Source: Crocodylus rhombifer
Taxonomy: Eukaryota > Chordata > Crocodylia > Crocodylidae
Direction: 5' to 3'
DNA: 64,000 nucleotides
Assembly (NCBI GenBank): GCA_038503035.1
Contig: JAVSML010020758.1
Location: 140,322-204,321, forward strand
The position numbers were made by a program, and so were the translations under genes. Below are positions 33,401-46,310 of the stretch, piece by piece; positions within the stretch are counted from its first letter, which is position 1; the number at the start of each line of letters is the position of its first letter. The notes beneath the pieces are model-generated. The model saw only the letters and a list, made by a program, of their open reading frames with translations. It made no database searches and was not told where the DNA came from.

Positions 33401-36187
33401 ATTTCTCCCTTGAAGTGTAAGAAAGAAGAAAACCCCAAAGACTGACCTTTTCAATTTCCAGTAGGCTTTTCCCTTCTCTCCATAGACGGGATTTGTCTGC
33501 AAATAAGAAATAGCATTGTTTACTGTGCCAGTTCACACGGGACGTGTGTGGTAGAGGAGTAGAGGGCTTAAAACTCACCGTTTTTGATATTACCTGCACT
33601 GTATAGGTCCCATTTTTAGAAACTGTGCTACCAATAGATTGAAAACAACTTTTTGAATATCTCATTAACCAACTGAGTTCACTTACCTCCAAAATTTGGG
33701 GATCTCCTCATTCATTTTTTATTTGTTCAAAAGGAGTGTACTTGGGGCAAAAATATTCTAAATTGCTCAATGTTGGATCCTACATATACAATTATTTCCC
33801 TGATGTTTTCTGACCTTATTTCGGAGGAAAAAGAAGACAACTGACCTTTCATTAAATAACATGTATTTGAGTTTCTTAAAACTTGTAGCCATATGGGAAT
33901 GGCTTAGTTATATATACTTTCTATCTTCTGAGAACACCATCACATATTCAAACAGCAAAATCTTACAGGAAGAGCTATCATGAAGATTTATGACATTTTG
34001 TGGACACCTTTGGGCCATGATCTGATGTAGAGCTGACTTTGTTTTATATCAGTTTTTCTTCTGTACTTATCAGTATATAGGACCATATGATGTCATTATC
34101 TGTCTGATTAGGAGATTACCTCATGCTTTGGTCCACATTTTCTTAAATGAATTATATATATTAGAGGTGAGCATTTAGAGGGCAATGCTGATCCTTATTG
34201 ATATCATTTTCTAGTCAGACTTATGCTAACACCTTCTCCTGATATTATTCAAAGTCAGTAATATGGTACCCTTTTAAACTTTAAAAAAGAACTGAAGTGC
34301 AATACAGGAGCAAAGCATGCAAAAAAAAGCTATACATCAGCAGAAGTAAAACATTCTCATACATAGAGATAGATACATGGAGATAGAAACTCCATATATA
34401 CATAGAAAGGAGTGGATGGATAGAAACTTCATCTATAAGAGCTTGTTCTGCTTATGAAGGGTTTGCAAAGCATGCACATCATGTAAAGACTTTATATGGC
34501 CTTCACGGCACAAATTTCTACAAGTATTTTCAACCGTGTAAGCACATTCTCAAAAGGCCAGAATGTGACTCCAAATATATTCTTTTGTTTTTGATTTCTA
34601 TGAAGTGATGAACATCCTTAAGTCTTACTTGTAACACTCGGACAAAAGTAGTGTGCATAAGATACTCAGCTCCTTAAAATTAGGCCTTTATTTGTATACA
34701 ACAGTGTAAGTGGAGAAAGTGTCTAATTAAAAAGCAACAGCCTGTCTTGAAAGGTTCCTTGTATAGGAAGTACAATCTCCTTTTTGTCCTGGCTTTTGGT
34801 ATTCTTAACATTGTTAAGAATAACACTTGGTCAATTACTCATTAATTGATAGATAAATATTTTTGTAGTAATATTAAGTACCTAAATGAGCCTAAGTCTT
34901 CTAAGAGCAATTTTAAACATAATTTAAGGGAATTGTGTGGCAAGTTCCCAGGAAGTTCAATAGAAATGGAACATTCAAGCCCCTTCGAAACCTCAGCCTT
35001 ATTAACCTTAGGCAGTAGTTAATCTGGCAGCATTACCTAAAGTCTTTATCAAATAATATAGTTACATTAATAGCAATGAGGAAGCCATCTCTCAAAACCT
35101 GTTCTCACAAGTTTGGGAATATTATTCTATGCATTATGCAGTATCACACAATTTTAACTTTCAGAATAAAGGTAGGGGGGTAAGGCATTGTTTCCTTTTC
35201 CAAAAATATTTCTTGAATGAATGTAAGACATATGCTGGCAATTTGCTTTGTATACGAAAATTCTGCATACATTTATTAGGCAACCAGTGTTCTCTTGCTT
35301 CAGTCTTTATGTTGCTGTTTAGCATTTTTTTTCTTTTATATATAATCCTTTTCTTTCAGGATCATATTGTGCATCTATACAATATCTATCCAATATCAGC
35401 TAGTGCTTTTTTTCCCCCTCAGTTATGTAGGCCAGCTCTGTTACTCTTGCTGTTTAAGTATTGCTTCGGATGGAAGTGCTGCTTCCAAATGCCTCAAATA
35501 ATGCTTTTACAGTATCAGCAGAGTATTTTTTGTAATGTGTGATCAGAATTGTACCTAACAATCTAATGGCACTATGCCATCCGCAAACATTTGGAAACAT
35601 ATTGTCATGTATCTTGTGCACACCAATGTAATGTGCCTGCATTCTAAGAGTAAGACCCAGCTCAAGATTTTTCTGGCTGTCTGTAACTTACATGAAGCTA
35701 ACATATATTTCAAAATATTCTACATATTAACAAGGAAAATAACTCCTATCATAGTTATTCAGAAGAGCTGTGCTGCATTTGCCACAAGTTTCATTAGTGA
35801 ATGTATTTATTTTTTTATTCATTAATTTATAAGCCACCCTTTTCCAGATGCAGTATCTGGGACACTATATATAATTTCACAGTAAATTAAACTAAACTGG
35901 GCACAGTGCCCAGAATAGGCATGCATTCACTTGAAAACTAGCTTAAGTGGTCTAAAAATTAAGAACTGGTGGAAAACAGTGGCAAATAATGGTCAGTGAT
36001 GCACTGACCTGAATAGGAAAGACTTACACTGAGCCCTTAAGACATTAATAACACATGCCATATTCCTTTGCCTAAGGCCAGAGCTTCTGCAGGTGTGCCA
36101 ATTATTTTGTATGCCACAGTAGTACACAGATAGCTATATGGCATGCAAGTCAATCCTGCTTCTACTGAAGTCAACAGTAATACTTCT
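30481..36187. other. Unassigned DNA, possibly first intron
   Basis: The first 200 bases are still moderately GC-rich (flank of the CpG island). The rest is AT-rich with no exon, family motif or transposon end that I can support. If the CpG island drives the exon at 36352, this is intronic. Confidence 0.5.
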
Positions 36188-36222
36188 GGTCCTACCCCAC
36201 TCGATAAGAGTGGGATAGGACC
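36188..36222. repeat. Short hairpin
   Basis: GGTCCTACCCCACTC and GAGTGGGATAGGACC pair with one mismatch around a 5-base loop. It lies 130 bases before the exon acceptor; no role can be assigned. Confidence 0.7.
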
Positions 36223-36351
36223 ATTGACTCCGACCTTTCCAATTTAAACACTGTTAAATATAATAAGTTGAATTAAAAAGACCACAGTACATTGCAGTTG
36301 CATTACATATTTTACAATAGATTTATTCTGAGTTTAATTTTTGTTCCTTAG

Positions 36352-36479
36352 GGCTCTTGCTGATGTTATGCGACCTCAGGGTGCTTGTGCAACAGATCAC
36401 ATGGAGAGAGATCTAAATATCGTAGTTCATGTACAACACTATGAAAATATGGAGACCAGGGCACCTGCAAATAATATAC
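36352..36479 (+). CDS. Probable internal coding exon, gene not identified
   Basis: A 128-bp exon candidate with a strong acceptor (a T-rich tract and TTCCTTAG just upstream) and a consensus donor (GTAAGT directly after). The frame is open through the exon, entering in the third position of a codon and leaving after the first base of one. It encodes about 42 residues, including ALADVMRPQGACATDHMERD followed by LNIVVHVQHYENMETR. The peptide looks like ordinary conserved protein sequence, charged and not low-complexity, and does not match any mobile-element family here. I do not recognise the protein. It is on the strand that would place the CpG island upstream. No further exon was seen before the window ends, so the following intron may exceed 27 kb. 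Confidence 0.6.
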
Positions 36480-39400
36480 GTAAGTTGCATTATATTTTAT
36501 CAGTATTTTGCCATGGTAGTATATTCAAGTGGTAATGACTGAAGGAGACAGCACGTGGGATTTTGTAAAATTTATATATTCTTGTGTTGAATTAGCATCA
36601 AAGCTTTTAAGGTTGAAATAGTGCAACATTGGCAATTGGCATTTAGAATTTAACATTAAACTTCTGCATTTGTTTGGAATTAATATTAGTAGTTGCCTGA
36701 CATTTATTATGTATCTTCATATCATTTTAAAAGAAATTTTCATTTAGTTAATCAGATTATCACTTCCATGTTTTGGTGTACTTGATTGTTACTTTTGTAC
36801 TCCCTAAAGATTACAGTAAAAATTAGAGGCTATTTAATAAGGCTCTAAAAGTCCAAGAAGAAAGTATTTTATTCTATGAAAGACTTATGGTGCCATTCCC
36901 AGAATGCTTTTCAGAAAAACATTAAGGAATAAGACTTGAATGTGTCACAAGAACTGCTTTCTTCCTCCTATTTTCAAGTGAAAAATTATGGGGGGGATTT
37001 TATTTGGTTTTTTATAACAATATTATGTATGTATTTTATACCTTCTGTGTTATATACTCTAGTCATTGAAGACCAAATAGAGAGTACCTTACATGTAATA
37101 TGAAATATAGTGAAGTTTCAAGTAGTTCTTTGATCCTGTTAAGAGGTTTACAATATTGGACCAGCCCTTGAGAGAGTTCTTCTTTCCTAAAGAGATGAAG
37201 TTTCCTCTAGGGAAAAGTGTTGTGCATTTGTAATGGTACAAAGGTACCTTTCTGCAACAAAAAGGTACCTTTTAGACATGTTAGGCTCGTTATATGTTTA
37301 GGCGTGTTATATGGTTTAAGTCTTTTCAGACCTCTTGCTTTTCTATACATCTTTGCATAACTATAGAGAGCTGATGGCTTACTATATTAGGACAAGACAA
37401 CAATTCTGCTTGAACTGTACTATGAAACTGTTGTGAACCCATCCCATACTATTCCTTGGTAACAAGGTACTACAAGGAAGATGGAGAACTCAGAATATTT
37501 ATGCATTTCTGATGAATGCACCCCTTTGGGTACTGATGATAGAAGCTAGGTGTGATTTCCTATTCTGTAAGTGAATGGTATTAGCAAGACAGTGAAAGCT
37601 ACAACCTGTGGGAAAGTTACCATGTACAGTGAAGCCTGTCCACCTGTTCTCATCTAATTGCACTGTTTCCCAAGGAACTGTTTGCATCCGGACCTATGCA
37701 GTATTCTTGTACTTTTAGGGAAAGTCAGAGCTTTGCAGCACCATTAAGTCTCCTATGAACTTCCATTCGAAAAGATACCAGCTCCCAAGAGGAATGGAAA
37801 GCAATTAGGTACGCTCTCCCTAGAATCTGGGTTAAATGTAGCACCCAGGAATTGTACAGATACCTATTTAATTGCTCACTTCTAGATATTTCAGAAATCA
37901 TCACAATGGAATATTTAATATTAAGGATCTTATGCAGTGTAATATATGGAAAGAACACAGCGTATCTTTAGACTCCAAGAATTTCTTGGCTTTATCAGTT
38001 TTAGGGCCTGCTTCTGTAAAAATTTCACGTGTGCAATGGAGTGAGATTATATATCTAAGGGCTAGGTTATCTCTACTGGTACCTGAGACATTCTAGGCTG
38101 ACTCTCAGTGGGTATAAATTACAAGAGGCCCATTTAACAGTTTACAACAGCTGAGGACAGGCCACTTTTTAACATTTTTTTTCCTATTTCATAAGGGGAA
38201 AACTGAAAGGAAATCTAGAAAATGTCCAGACATGGACATGATAGTTCTGTCAGGGTTATCACAGTGTTATGTAAACAATTTTAAATGTTGTTGTTATGTG
38301 GCTGATGCATCATTCACCATTGCTTTTACTGACTTAATAATGTCAGAAAAATACATCCTTAGTAAAAAGAGTACAATGAAGTGATGTTTTTGAGCTGTTG
38401 CAGTCTGCTGAGTGTGTATACATTTATATTACAGTATTCAGAGGGAAATCCTTATCAAAGATATTTACATGGATAAGCAGAAGCCAGTTTTCTAAATCTA
38501 ACATCTTCGTTATTTGAAACTTTTATGGTGGAATTATGAAAGGTAGGAAAATGGAGTGGTACATTCAGAAAATGTTAATAATGCAGCATTGTCCAGTCCT
38601 AGTGTTAGAGAAATGAGAAACCTTTCTGATATCATTTTACAAGCAAATAAATTAGAATCTAGTACATGGCTTTTATAGAAAATTACCACAGCCATTAAGC
38701 ATGCTGAGCAAGTGAAATGGTACAAAATTATAGCATCAGATGACGACTTCTGTAGTTCTTTTTAAGTTACAACCTTCAGGAACAACTCAAATTGTGATTT
38801 AAATGGAATTTTAAGTTTATTAAATTTGTCCCTCTTGTGTTGTTCCAAGACCTAAGGCAGCAAAGGATACTTTCATTGCCACTGTGTGCATTCTTTTTTT
38901 ATTAACTCTTTTTTCAAATGCATTAAAGACAAACTGTTAAAGGCAAAATGTCACTCATGTTTTAATTTAAACAATTATTTAGTTGTGCCTTCTGACCACT
39001 TGAAATGCAATTTCGTGGGTGCTGCCAAAATTCCTCAGAAAGAGGAGCTCTAGCAAAATAAAATACCTTGCATAACAATGAAACTGAAAGACTATATTTA
39101 AGTCTCTAGACTTCATGACGAAAGAACAAGTATTTCCTATGTGGCCTCAGATTAGCACTGTTACTTGCCAAAATTAGAAATCCATCAATAGGCAAATTTC
39201 CTAAGGAATGACAGTAAGTGCAAAATGTTTTCTGGAGGTTTTTGCAGCCCAGAGAAAGGATACTTCCATTCATTTTTTGAATATCCATCTTGGCAGACCT
39301 GGTAAAAGACAGACTTTGTTTTGCCCATATCTAGATCCAGACAGTGTAAACCCTAATTGCTTAAGTCTACTATGACCATTAATGCTTGTTACTATCTCTG

Positions 39401-39914
39401 CTTCATTTCTAATAATGTGCCTTATTTTGGATTACTTAGCAATCTTAGAGTGCCCTACTTTTTCCTTCATCAACTTGCAGAAGCACTGAATGATGTATTG
39501 GAAAAGAACAGAAAATATCCGCCAAATAACATAAAAATCAACCATTATAACAGGGAATGTTAAAAACAAATTAATTCTAGATAATGCTTTTACAAAATCT
39601 TATTGCAGAATCTGTTGTATTACGTACATAGTCTAAAGAGGACTGCTGCAGAAGCAGAACTCTAGATTCTTTTTCTTTTGCCAATACATTTCCACTGATG
39701 ATTATATTAGGAGTCAGCAATTTAACTTGTTCAGATTATATCTTCAGTGCAGTATGAGATAGGAGGCTTTCTAACTATGGCCTTCACTTCTGGAACATGC
39801 TTCCCACTTTTATTTCTAAATCTCAGTCTCTGACAGCATAAAAAGCAAATGCATATGCTACTGCTACCAACCCTCATTTGTTTTAATTGTCAGCAAAATA
39901 TTAGTGCCCATATC
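36480..39914. other. Unassigned AT-rich DNA, probably intronic
   Basis: No exon with acceptor and donor, no structured RNA and no repeat family was recognised. Confidence 0.5.
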
Positions 39915-40168
39915 CTCAACAACAACTGTGACTGGTTCAGGCTGAACATAAGAAAGAACTTCTTCACTGTCCGAGCCCCCAAGGTTTGGACTAGACTGCC
40001 ACCTGAGGTGGTTCAAGCGCCCACTTTGAACTCCTTCAAAACACATTTGGATGCTTATCTTGCTGGGATCCTATGATCCCTGCTGACTTCCTGCCCCTGG
40101 GGCGGGGGGCTGGGCTCGATGATCCTCCAGGGTCCCTTCCAGCCCAAATGTCTATGAAATCTATGAAA
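39915..40168 (+). mobile_element. CR1 LINE, 3' end only
   Basis: The + strand frame reads FRLNIRKNFFTVRAPKVWTR and then LPPEVVQAPTLNSFKTHLDA, ending YLAGIL with a stop, followed by the 3' untranslated region and the tail TCTATGAAATCTATGAAAT. It is very similar to the last 250 bases of the copy at 2300-3540. The cut-off is an extreme 5' truncation. Confidence 0.93.
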
Positions 40169-41371
40169 TAAGGCATCCGCCAGTACAGAGTCACATTCTT
40201 GGTGCATTTTTGCTACCTACAAAGATTCTCAAAGCTGCAGGCAGCTAAACAGTGAGGCTACTTCTACATTATGGAATTAATTTTTATGTAAAAAATATTT
40301 ACTTACTGAAATTTTAATTGAGTTCTAAAGAGTTATGTGTTGTTTCCCCATTAAAATTATTTATTATAAAGTTTACAGACATGAATAAGTGCATTAGCAA
40401 TGCTTAAGTGACGGATATTTGTTATACCATATTACATGGCCAGTTGTTATCATGACCAAAAATTTGGAGTCTCTATGGTAGTGGTTACAAAGACAGTTCA
40501 TTGTATTGGATTGAACATTAAAGAATTGTTTGCTGCTGCATGTGACTGATAATAACACTGGGTGTGTTTTAACTGCTATTCCTGATAACACTGTTAAGGC
40601 ACCTGTGATGCATGCTTTGTACATTTTTTTTCTGTTTTGAGAAATAGGACAAGAGTGATAAGACTATTCTTTTTAAACTACTGTGTGTTAGAATATGATT
40701 TTATTTACCTGAATACGAGCCAAGGTTTTTACCTCAATCAGCACTGGGAAAAGCCCCTCCTCTTACATTTGCATACAAGGAAACCTCATTAAATACACTG
40801 CCTGTCCATAAACTGCTTCTAAAAGAAGCATGTGCTCAGTAATGGAAACCAACTAGGAAGTTAATAAAATATAGCTACTGGAGCATGACTATAAGCCCAT
40901 AATTTATATTAGGCAAATATGCTGATAAGAAGCTATCACAAGAATAGGCTAGCAAACTATATCCAAGTAAGATATATGGTAATACCCATTAAGTGTAGTC
41001 CCCCTTGGCACCAACTCATTTTCAAGTCATGGTGAGCCATTACATTGAATACGTTTTGGTGAATTCTTCACTCCCAGAGCTGAGCTTCAGGTACAAAAGT
41101 GCTACTTAAAAGTGTATTTAAGAAGTTCCTGTGCTAACACTTGCAGCAGGTTCAAAAAAGGTAATATGCATCAATTCTTGATGAGCTAAGTCTATGGGTA
41201 CTATACACAAGTTACTACAGGTATATTTATTTCTAAGTCTGTGTTTTCAAAGTTGCTCCTCACTTTCTGGTGCTCAGAAGAGAGAGATGGGTCTTGATAG
41301 TAAGGTGGAGAATGGAAGAGGCTGTTCACTAGACAGTAATCAAAGAAATTTGGAAAATCAGTCTGTTAAGA
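40169..41371. other. Unassigned AT-rich DNA
   Basis: No gene or repeat was recognised. Confidence 0.5.
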
Positions 41372-41379
41372 TCGTATAA

Positions 41380-42035
41380 CAGGGATGGGCAATTATTTTG
41401 GCTGGTGGGCTACTTAAGTTTCGGTGAGCTGGCAAGGGCCATGCACATAAGATCTTTCATAAGAAACCCTTTTAACAAATTATAGATAAAAAACAAATCG
41501 TATACTAAAAGTCAAACATCTACTATAACATTTTAATTTTATTCAATATATTTTTGTCCTGATTTGTGGGGTTTTTTGAGTAGTGTATATAGAGGTAATG
41601 CATAAAGCTCAAAATAAAGTCTTACTCTTGTATATTGTGTGTATATGTGGAGGGTGGGAGGTTGAGTGTATGCATGTATGTGTATGGGGGCTGCCTGCAT
41701 GCTAGGTCCTTGGAGCCTGCTGTGAATGAGAGGGAGGAGGAAGTGGGGGCAGTGTAGCACATGCAGCAGAGCTTGCCCAACTGGTGCAGTGCAGGTGCAT
41801 TGTACCCTCCCACCCCCGCCACCCCCAGCCCACGGTGCCTCTGTGGTGCTCCATATTGTCTGGTCCTGCCCAGGGCAGCCTGTACTACAGTCCTACCTGC
41901 AGCTGCCCTGCGCATGGCACAGCCCCAGCTAACATGGAGCTTCCCAGCAAGGCTGCCCCTTCTGCTGCAGTTACCTGGTAACTACCTGGCTCCCCCTACC
42001 ACATCTGGCCTGAGGGATGTACTTTACCACTCCTG
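41380..42035. mobile_element. hAT non-autonomous element (CAGGGATGGGCAA type)
   Basis: The left end CAGGGATGGGCAATTATTTT pairs with the inverted right end CAGGAGTGGTAAAGTACATC. The flanking eight bases are TCGTATAA (41372-41379) and CCTTATAA (42036-42043), six of eight identical, fitting an 8-bp duplication. The inside has an AT-rich left half, a GT-rich stretch (41630-41690) and a GC-rich right half. It is the complete relative of the copy at 10641. There is no transposase frame. Confidence 0.85.
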
Positions 42036-42043
42036 CCTTATAA

Positions 42044-42996
42044 TATGTGGTTAGCTGCAAATGTTCTGACAGCACTAGTTTGTGAATGAAAAATTATTTT
42101 AAATCCACTGAAGTGTCTGTTTTCTGTGGAATATTTTGACTGTTTGTCAGTCATGTTCCTGAAAACTGATTCTTCCCCACTTCCCCCCCACAATGAAGAA
42201 AGAAACTGTCCCGAGGAACAATACCCCAGTTTCTGACCAGTGTTAGTAGTAAATTAGCAGTTTATACAATACTGGCAATAATTTTCAGGGCCTATTTTCA
42301 AAACAGCAAAAACTGCCAAAATGCACACTTCACTTGGAAATATGATTACTAAGACTGCGTACTAACAGATATTACTACACATAAATAAGCACTGAATATC
42401 AAGGCCACTGACAGACATGGAAAAAACAAAACAGTGCTTTACCAGAAGAGGAACTGTGTCAGTTTGATCTGGCTTGCCCAGCATCTGTGTAGATCGTGAG
42501 CTTCAGTGGGACTTTTTGGAACTTTTATCTTAATAGATGATTTCGATTGAAAAGTGCCCAAAAGCCTCCCTGAAGCATGCAGGTTATACAGGTGCTGGGT
42601 GAGCCAGGTCAGACTGATGTGCTTCCTCTTTTGGGCATGTGCTGAGCTCAGTGCTGAGCTCACTTCACCGAGCTGGAAGTAAAGTGCTGTTTCCCCCCCC
42701 ACCCTCACCCCCACCCCCACGTCCGTCAGCAGTCTAATTGACCATTTGCGCTTTTGAAATCAGGCTAGTATTATACATTTTGTAGAGTGGTCTTGAGGTA
42801 CTGTCATTTTAAAGCATTAAGCTTTCAGTGTCAATGCATGGTAAAGTGTCATCCATATTTACAAACACTGACAGACTGTCACTTTAAAAACAGCTAACTG
42901 AGATCCTTATTGATAAATATTAGCAGTGCCTCAAATGTGCTTGTCAGTTGTGCACAAAAGCTGCATCAGAATTTGATCAGTTGCAGAGGAAACCTG
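42044..42996. other. Unassigned non-coding DNA
   Basis: A C-rich run lies near 42692-42720. Nothing else was recognised. Confidence 0.5.
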
Positions 42997-43004
42997 ATCC
43001 AGTG

Positions 43005-43324
43005 CAGTGATTCTCAACAAGGGTGTATTAGCACCCAAGGGTGCCTTGAAATCCTTTTAAGGGTGTTGCAGGGTGCCATGTAATATTAACACTGTCATGT
43101 GTGCAAACATGACTCACAAGATACATCCAGAGATTTCAAATAGGAATCCATAGTTTAAACACATTCTGACTTGTGGCGTTCTTTCTGAGTCCTTTGTGGC
43201 TGAAAAATTGCTCTGCTATTTTACCTTAGTTAAAAAACGAGTGAAAGCTAAGAGCTGGCAGTTTTGAGGGGTGCTTCAGGTCTGAAAAGGTGTGCCTTGA
43301 CTTTAAAAAGGTTGAAAACCACTG
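43005..43324. mobile_element. hAT (Charlie-type) non-autonomous element
   Basis: The left end CAGTGATTCTCAAC and the inverted right end CAGTGGTTTTCAACCTTTTT are Charlie-type terminal repeats. The target duplications are ATCCAGTG (42997-43004) and ATCTAGTG (43325-43332), seven of eight identical. It is 320 bp with no coding potential. Confidence 0.9.
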
Positions 43325-43402
43325 ATCTAGTGACTAAAGATGGTGAAAGTGTCAGGGAAGGTGCCTATTTTAGCTCCAACTCTGCCATAGAGGATACTAT
43401 AA

Positions 43403-43807
43403 CAGGGGTGCATCCTCCAGCTCATAAGCCATGACATCCAGCCCATGGGACTTCCCCAGGGGTCGGAAAAATTGGCAGCAGGGAGTGGTGGGATCTCTGT
43501 GCAGCAGGCTCCAGCCTTGCCTGGCAATTGCAATGAAAGGGAATCAGGGCTGGGTCTGCCCCCCACAGATCCAGATTGGGCCAAGCTGCTCTCTTCCCCC
43601 AGTTTCCCCCCAGCTGCTCTGCTCTGCCCCTCCTCAGCAAGTCTAGATCGGGGGTGGGGGCTTCTCTGCCCCCAGCCTGGGTGGACAGATCCAAGTCAGG
43701 CTGCGCAACTCCCCCTAGCCAGATAAGGCTCACTGGCCAGATCCAGCTCCATTAGGAACCTGGCACTGCCCATCTGGCCCATGGGGTGAAAAGGTTGGGT
43801 ACCACTG
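43403..43807. mobile_element. hAT non-autonomous element
   Basis: The left end CAGGGGTGCATCCTCCAG and the inverted right end CAGTGGTACCCAACCTTTTC are weakly matching hAT ends. The target duplications TACTATAA (43395-43402) and GACTATAA (43808-43815) agree at seven of eight positions. It lies only 78 bases right of another hAT element. Confidence 0.85.
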
Positions 43808-43815
43808 GACTATAA

Positions 43816-45264
43816 TTCAGTTTACTGTGTATTATTGTAGGATAAGAGTATTCACTGAAAATATTTTTGCTGCGCTTCTTTGCCTCTTGAGAGTACCATT
43901 TTGTTCTTCAGTATTTTGATGCAAACAAACAAACAAGTAAAAAAAATGAAGCAGCTCCCAGTTCCTTTGTGAGGCTAGTTGTTAAAATGAAAGCTAAACA
44001 CATGCTTAACTTCTATCCTATTGTTGCTTATATGAAATGAGCTTGTAAGCATTTAGAGACACTAAGAAATTGCAGTTTAGAGAGAAATGAAGAGTTGCTA
44101 CTCTTGGTAATGGAAGGTCCTTGGAGCAGAAACACTATATAACTGATTTATTTACATGGTAACTGTAGATAATTTAACTGCATAGTAATTAACTTGTGGT
44201 CATAGAAAGTTGTAGTTATTACTCTAGAAATATGTAGTTCTTGATTTGGGCCTTGGCCTTCCACAGACACCAATGTGCAGATAGAGGGAAATAAAACACA
44301 AAGGATTAAGTACTTAATTATTCAAGTCCTGTAGTTAGAGTCTAAGCTACATAATTACAGGAAAATACTCTTCTGGGTCTGGTTATGCACTAGGTCAGAA
44401 GAGCTGGATTATACTGTACATGTGATTTTTCACTGTTTGCTCAAGTTCTAGGTAGATTATTCAAGAGACTAAGATAATCTGGGTTTTGCTAGCATGAGTC
44501 CACCCACATTTGTTAAGTGAAAACAGGAAGTGTAACAGGAAGTGTCCAACTAATAAAGAATATCAGAACTTCCATCATACAACTGCAGGGGCTAGGGCTG
44601 GTCAGAGTCGAGAGAATGACAGAGAGTGAAACTGCCAGCCCAGGTAGCTAAGCAAGAGTGCTCTGGATAGAAGAGGGGACTGTGCGGTCAGTATGGGGAA
44701 CAGGTGGGTAGATTGTGGAATAAGGAACAATCCTCCAAAATAAAAGTTTCACCAGTTGCTGATAAACTGTACAAAAAACCCCAAATCTCCTCATAATAAA
44801 TTATTCTGAAGTTTATTTTAATTATAAGGACAGGACAATCTGATTGCTCAAGTAAATGAAAACTGACTAATTCAAAGGAGAGAGACTGAAAAACTCCATC
44901 AAGGAGATCTGACACACATGGAAAAATGGCTGTATATTATAATTTGCATATTTGGAGCTAAATCAGGGGACATGGTAGTATAGGCTCACAAATACGTCTA
45001 CAGAAAAGGTAGTCAAATAAATAGTCAATCTGTAACTGTGAGCTGGAGAAAATATAATTGCTCTTTAGACTGAAGGAAAGCAGTACATTAACAAACAAGG
45101 CCACAGGGCCCTGGCCTAAGTCTCCCCGAAACCAAGGGCCTCAACAGTTTGGAAGTTATCACTGCAGCTAGTTTTTTCTTTTTCTTTTTTACACACAGGC
45201 ACAGGCACAGCTCAATCCCAGTAAGCATGGGTGACAGCATCCTATTGGCTGCTGGAGGACCTAT
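43816..45264. other. Unassigned AT-rich DNA
   Basis: No gene was recognised. GTGTAACAGGAAGTG and CAGGAAGTG near 44525-44545 form a short direct repeat. Confidence 0.5.
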
Positions 45265-45272
45265 GCCATCAT

Positions 45273-46052
45273 TAGGGCTAGGCGAAATTTCGCCGGCTGT
45301 TTCGTTTCAATGCTGTTTCAACTAATTTCTAGCTCAAAACAGCAAAATTGAAACAAAATGAAGGGCTTTGAAACAGCCTCAAAATGAAATGAGGGCAGCC
45401 TGCAGGGAAACAGAAACCAAAGTAAGGAGAAGGAGAGGGACGAGCGGGGAGGAGTGCTGTCATACTGACTGTGTAGCTGGCCAGTGACTGTGATCCTTCC
45501 CTGAGGTCCCTTCCAATCCCAGTGCTCTGGGGCAGGGATGGAAAAGCAACATTGTTTGAACTGGCCTGCCTTCTGTCACCCATGTCATGAGTTTTGCTTG
45601 TCAGCAGCCTGAGGTGCAGTTTCCCAGAAACCCTGACACCTATCTCCTTGAAACCTGTCAGGCTTCATGGCCTCAGCAGGGGCTAGCATGCCTGCAGTTT
45701 TCACCCTGCTATGCCTTAACACACACGTGACACAAGTTTTGATTTAAAAAATTTGAGGTAGAGTTTCCCAGAAACCTCTACATTGATGTCCTTGAAACAT
45801 GGCAGGCTTCATGGCCTCAGAAGGAGCTACTGTCCCTGCAAGTTTCATCTGAATCAGGCAAGAACTGACAAAGTTATAGGCAGTTTTGTGGTTCCCCATT
45901 ATAGCCTATGGGTGAAACTTAGAAACAGTGTCAAAACAGTTTCGATGAAACGAAATGGAATGGTGGTTTCGAAACAAAACAAAACTCAAAACGAAACACT
46001 GTCCCATCAAAATGGAAGTTGAAACAAAATGGTATCTTTTTGCACAGGCCTA
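45273..46052. mobile_element. hAT-like non-autonomous element (TAGGGCTAGGCGAAA ends)
   Basis: The left end TAGGGCTAGGCGAAATTTCG pairs with the inverted right end TAGGCCTGTGCAAAAAGATA. The flanking eight bases GCCATCAT are identical on both sides (45265-45272 and 46053-46060), so the copy is bounded precisely. Both subterminal parts are full of GAAAC/GTTTC words. Two imperfect direct repeats of about 95 bases lie inside, at about 45608-45702 and 45752-45848, each with a GTTTCCCAGAAACC core and CAGGCTTCATGGCCTCAG. No transposase frame is present. Confidence 0.9.
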
Positions 46053-46194
46053 GCCATCATTGCTATACAGAAAGAGATGCACTGTCAGCTCATTCCTATA
46101 ATTGGTGATCACAGAGGGCACTTAATATTGGCAGTTTTCTATCCTGACCTGTTGTCAGGGAAATTATCCTGGGCTCCATGCTCCTTGGATCCAG

Positions 46195-46310
46195 CATCCC
46201 AAGAATTCTTAATCCACTCCTGCCTGAGGAAGGGCATTTTGTGCCCAAAAGCTCATCTAACGTCTTCTCCCAACTGTAAAGCTCCAATAAAAGATATTGT
46301 CATGCAAATT
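46195..46310 (+). repeat. Penelope-type 3' tail repeat
   Basis: CCTGAGGAAGGGCATTTTGT, CCCAAAAGCTCATCTAACG and CCCAACTGTAAAGCTCCAAT running into AAAAGATAT form a repeat commonly met at the 3' side of reptilian Penelope-like elements; this family link is inference. It shares the 'AACTGT...CAATAAAAGATA' core with 60285-60310 and the palindrome at 55222-55555. Confidence 0.55.

Noticed and set aside
35129..35542. A 137-codon + strand frame with hydrophobic stretches
   Set aside because: Its hydrophobic part comes from T-rich runs; there is no splice site pair and no family resemblance.
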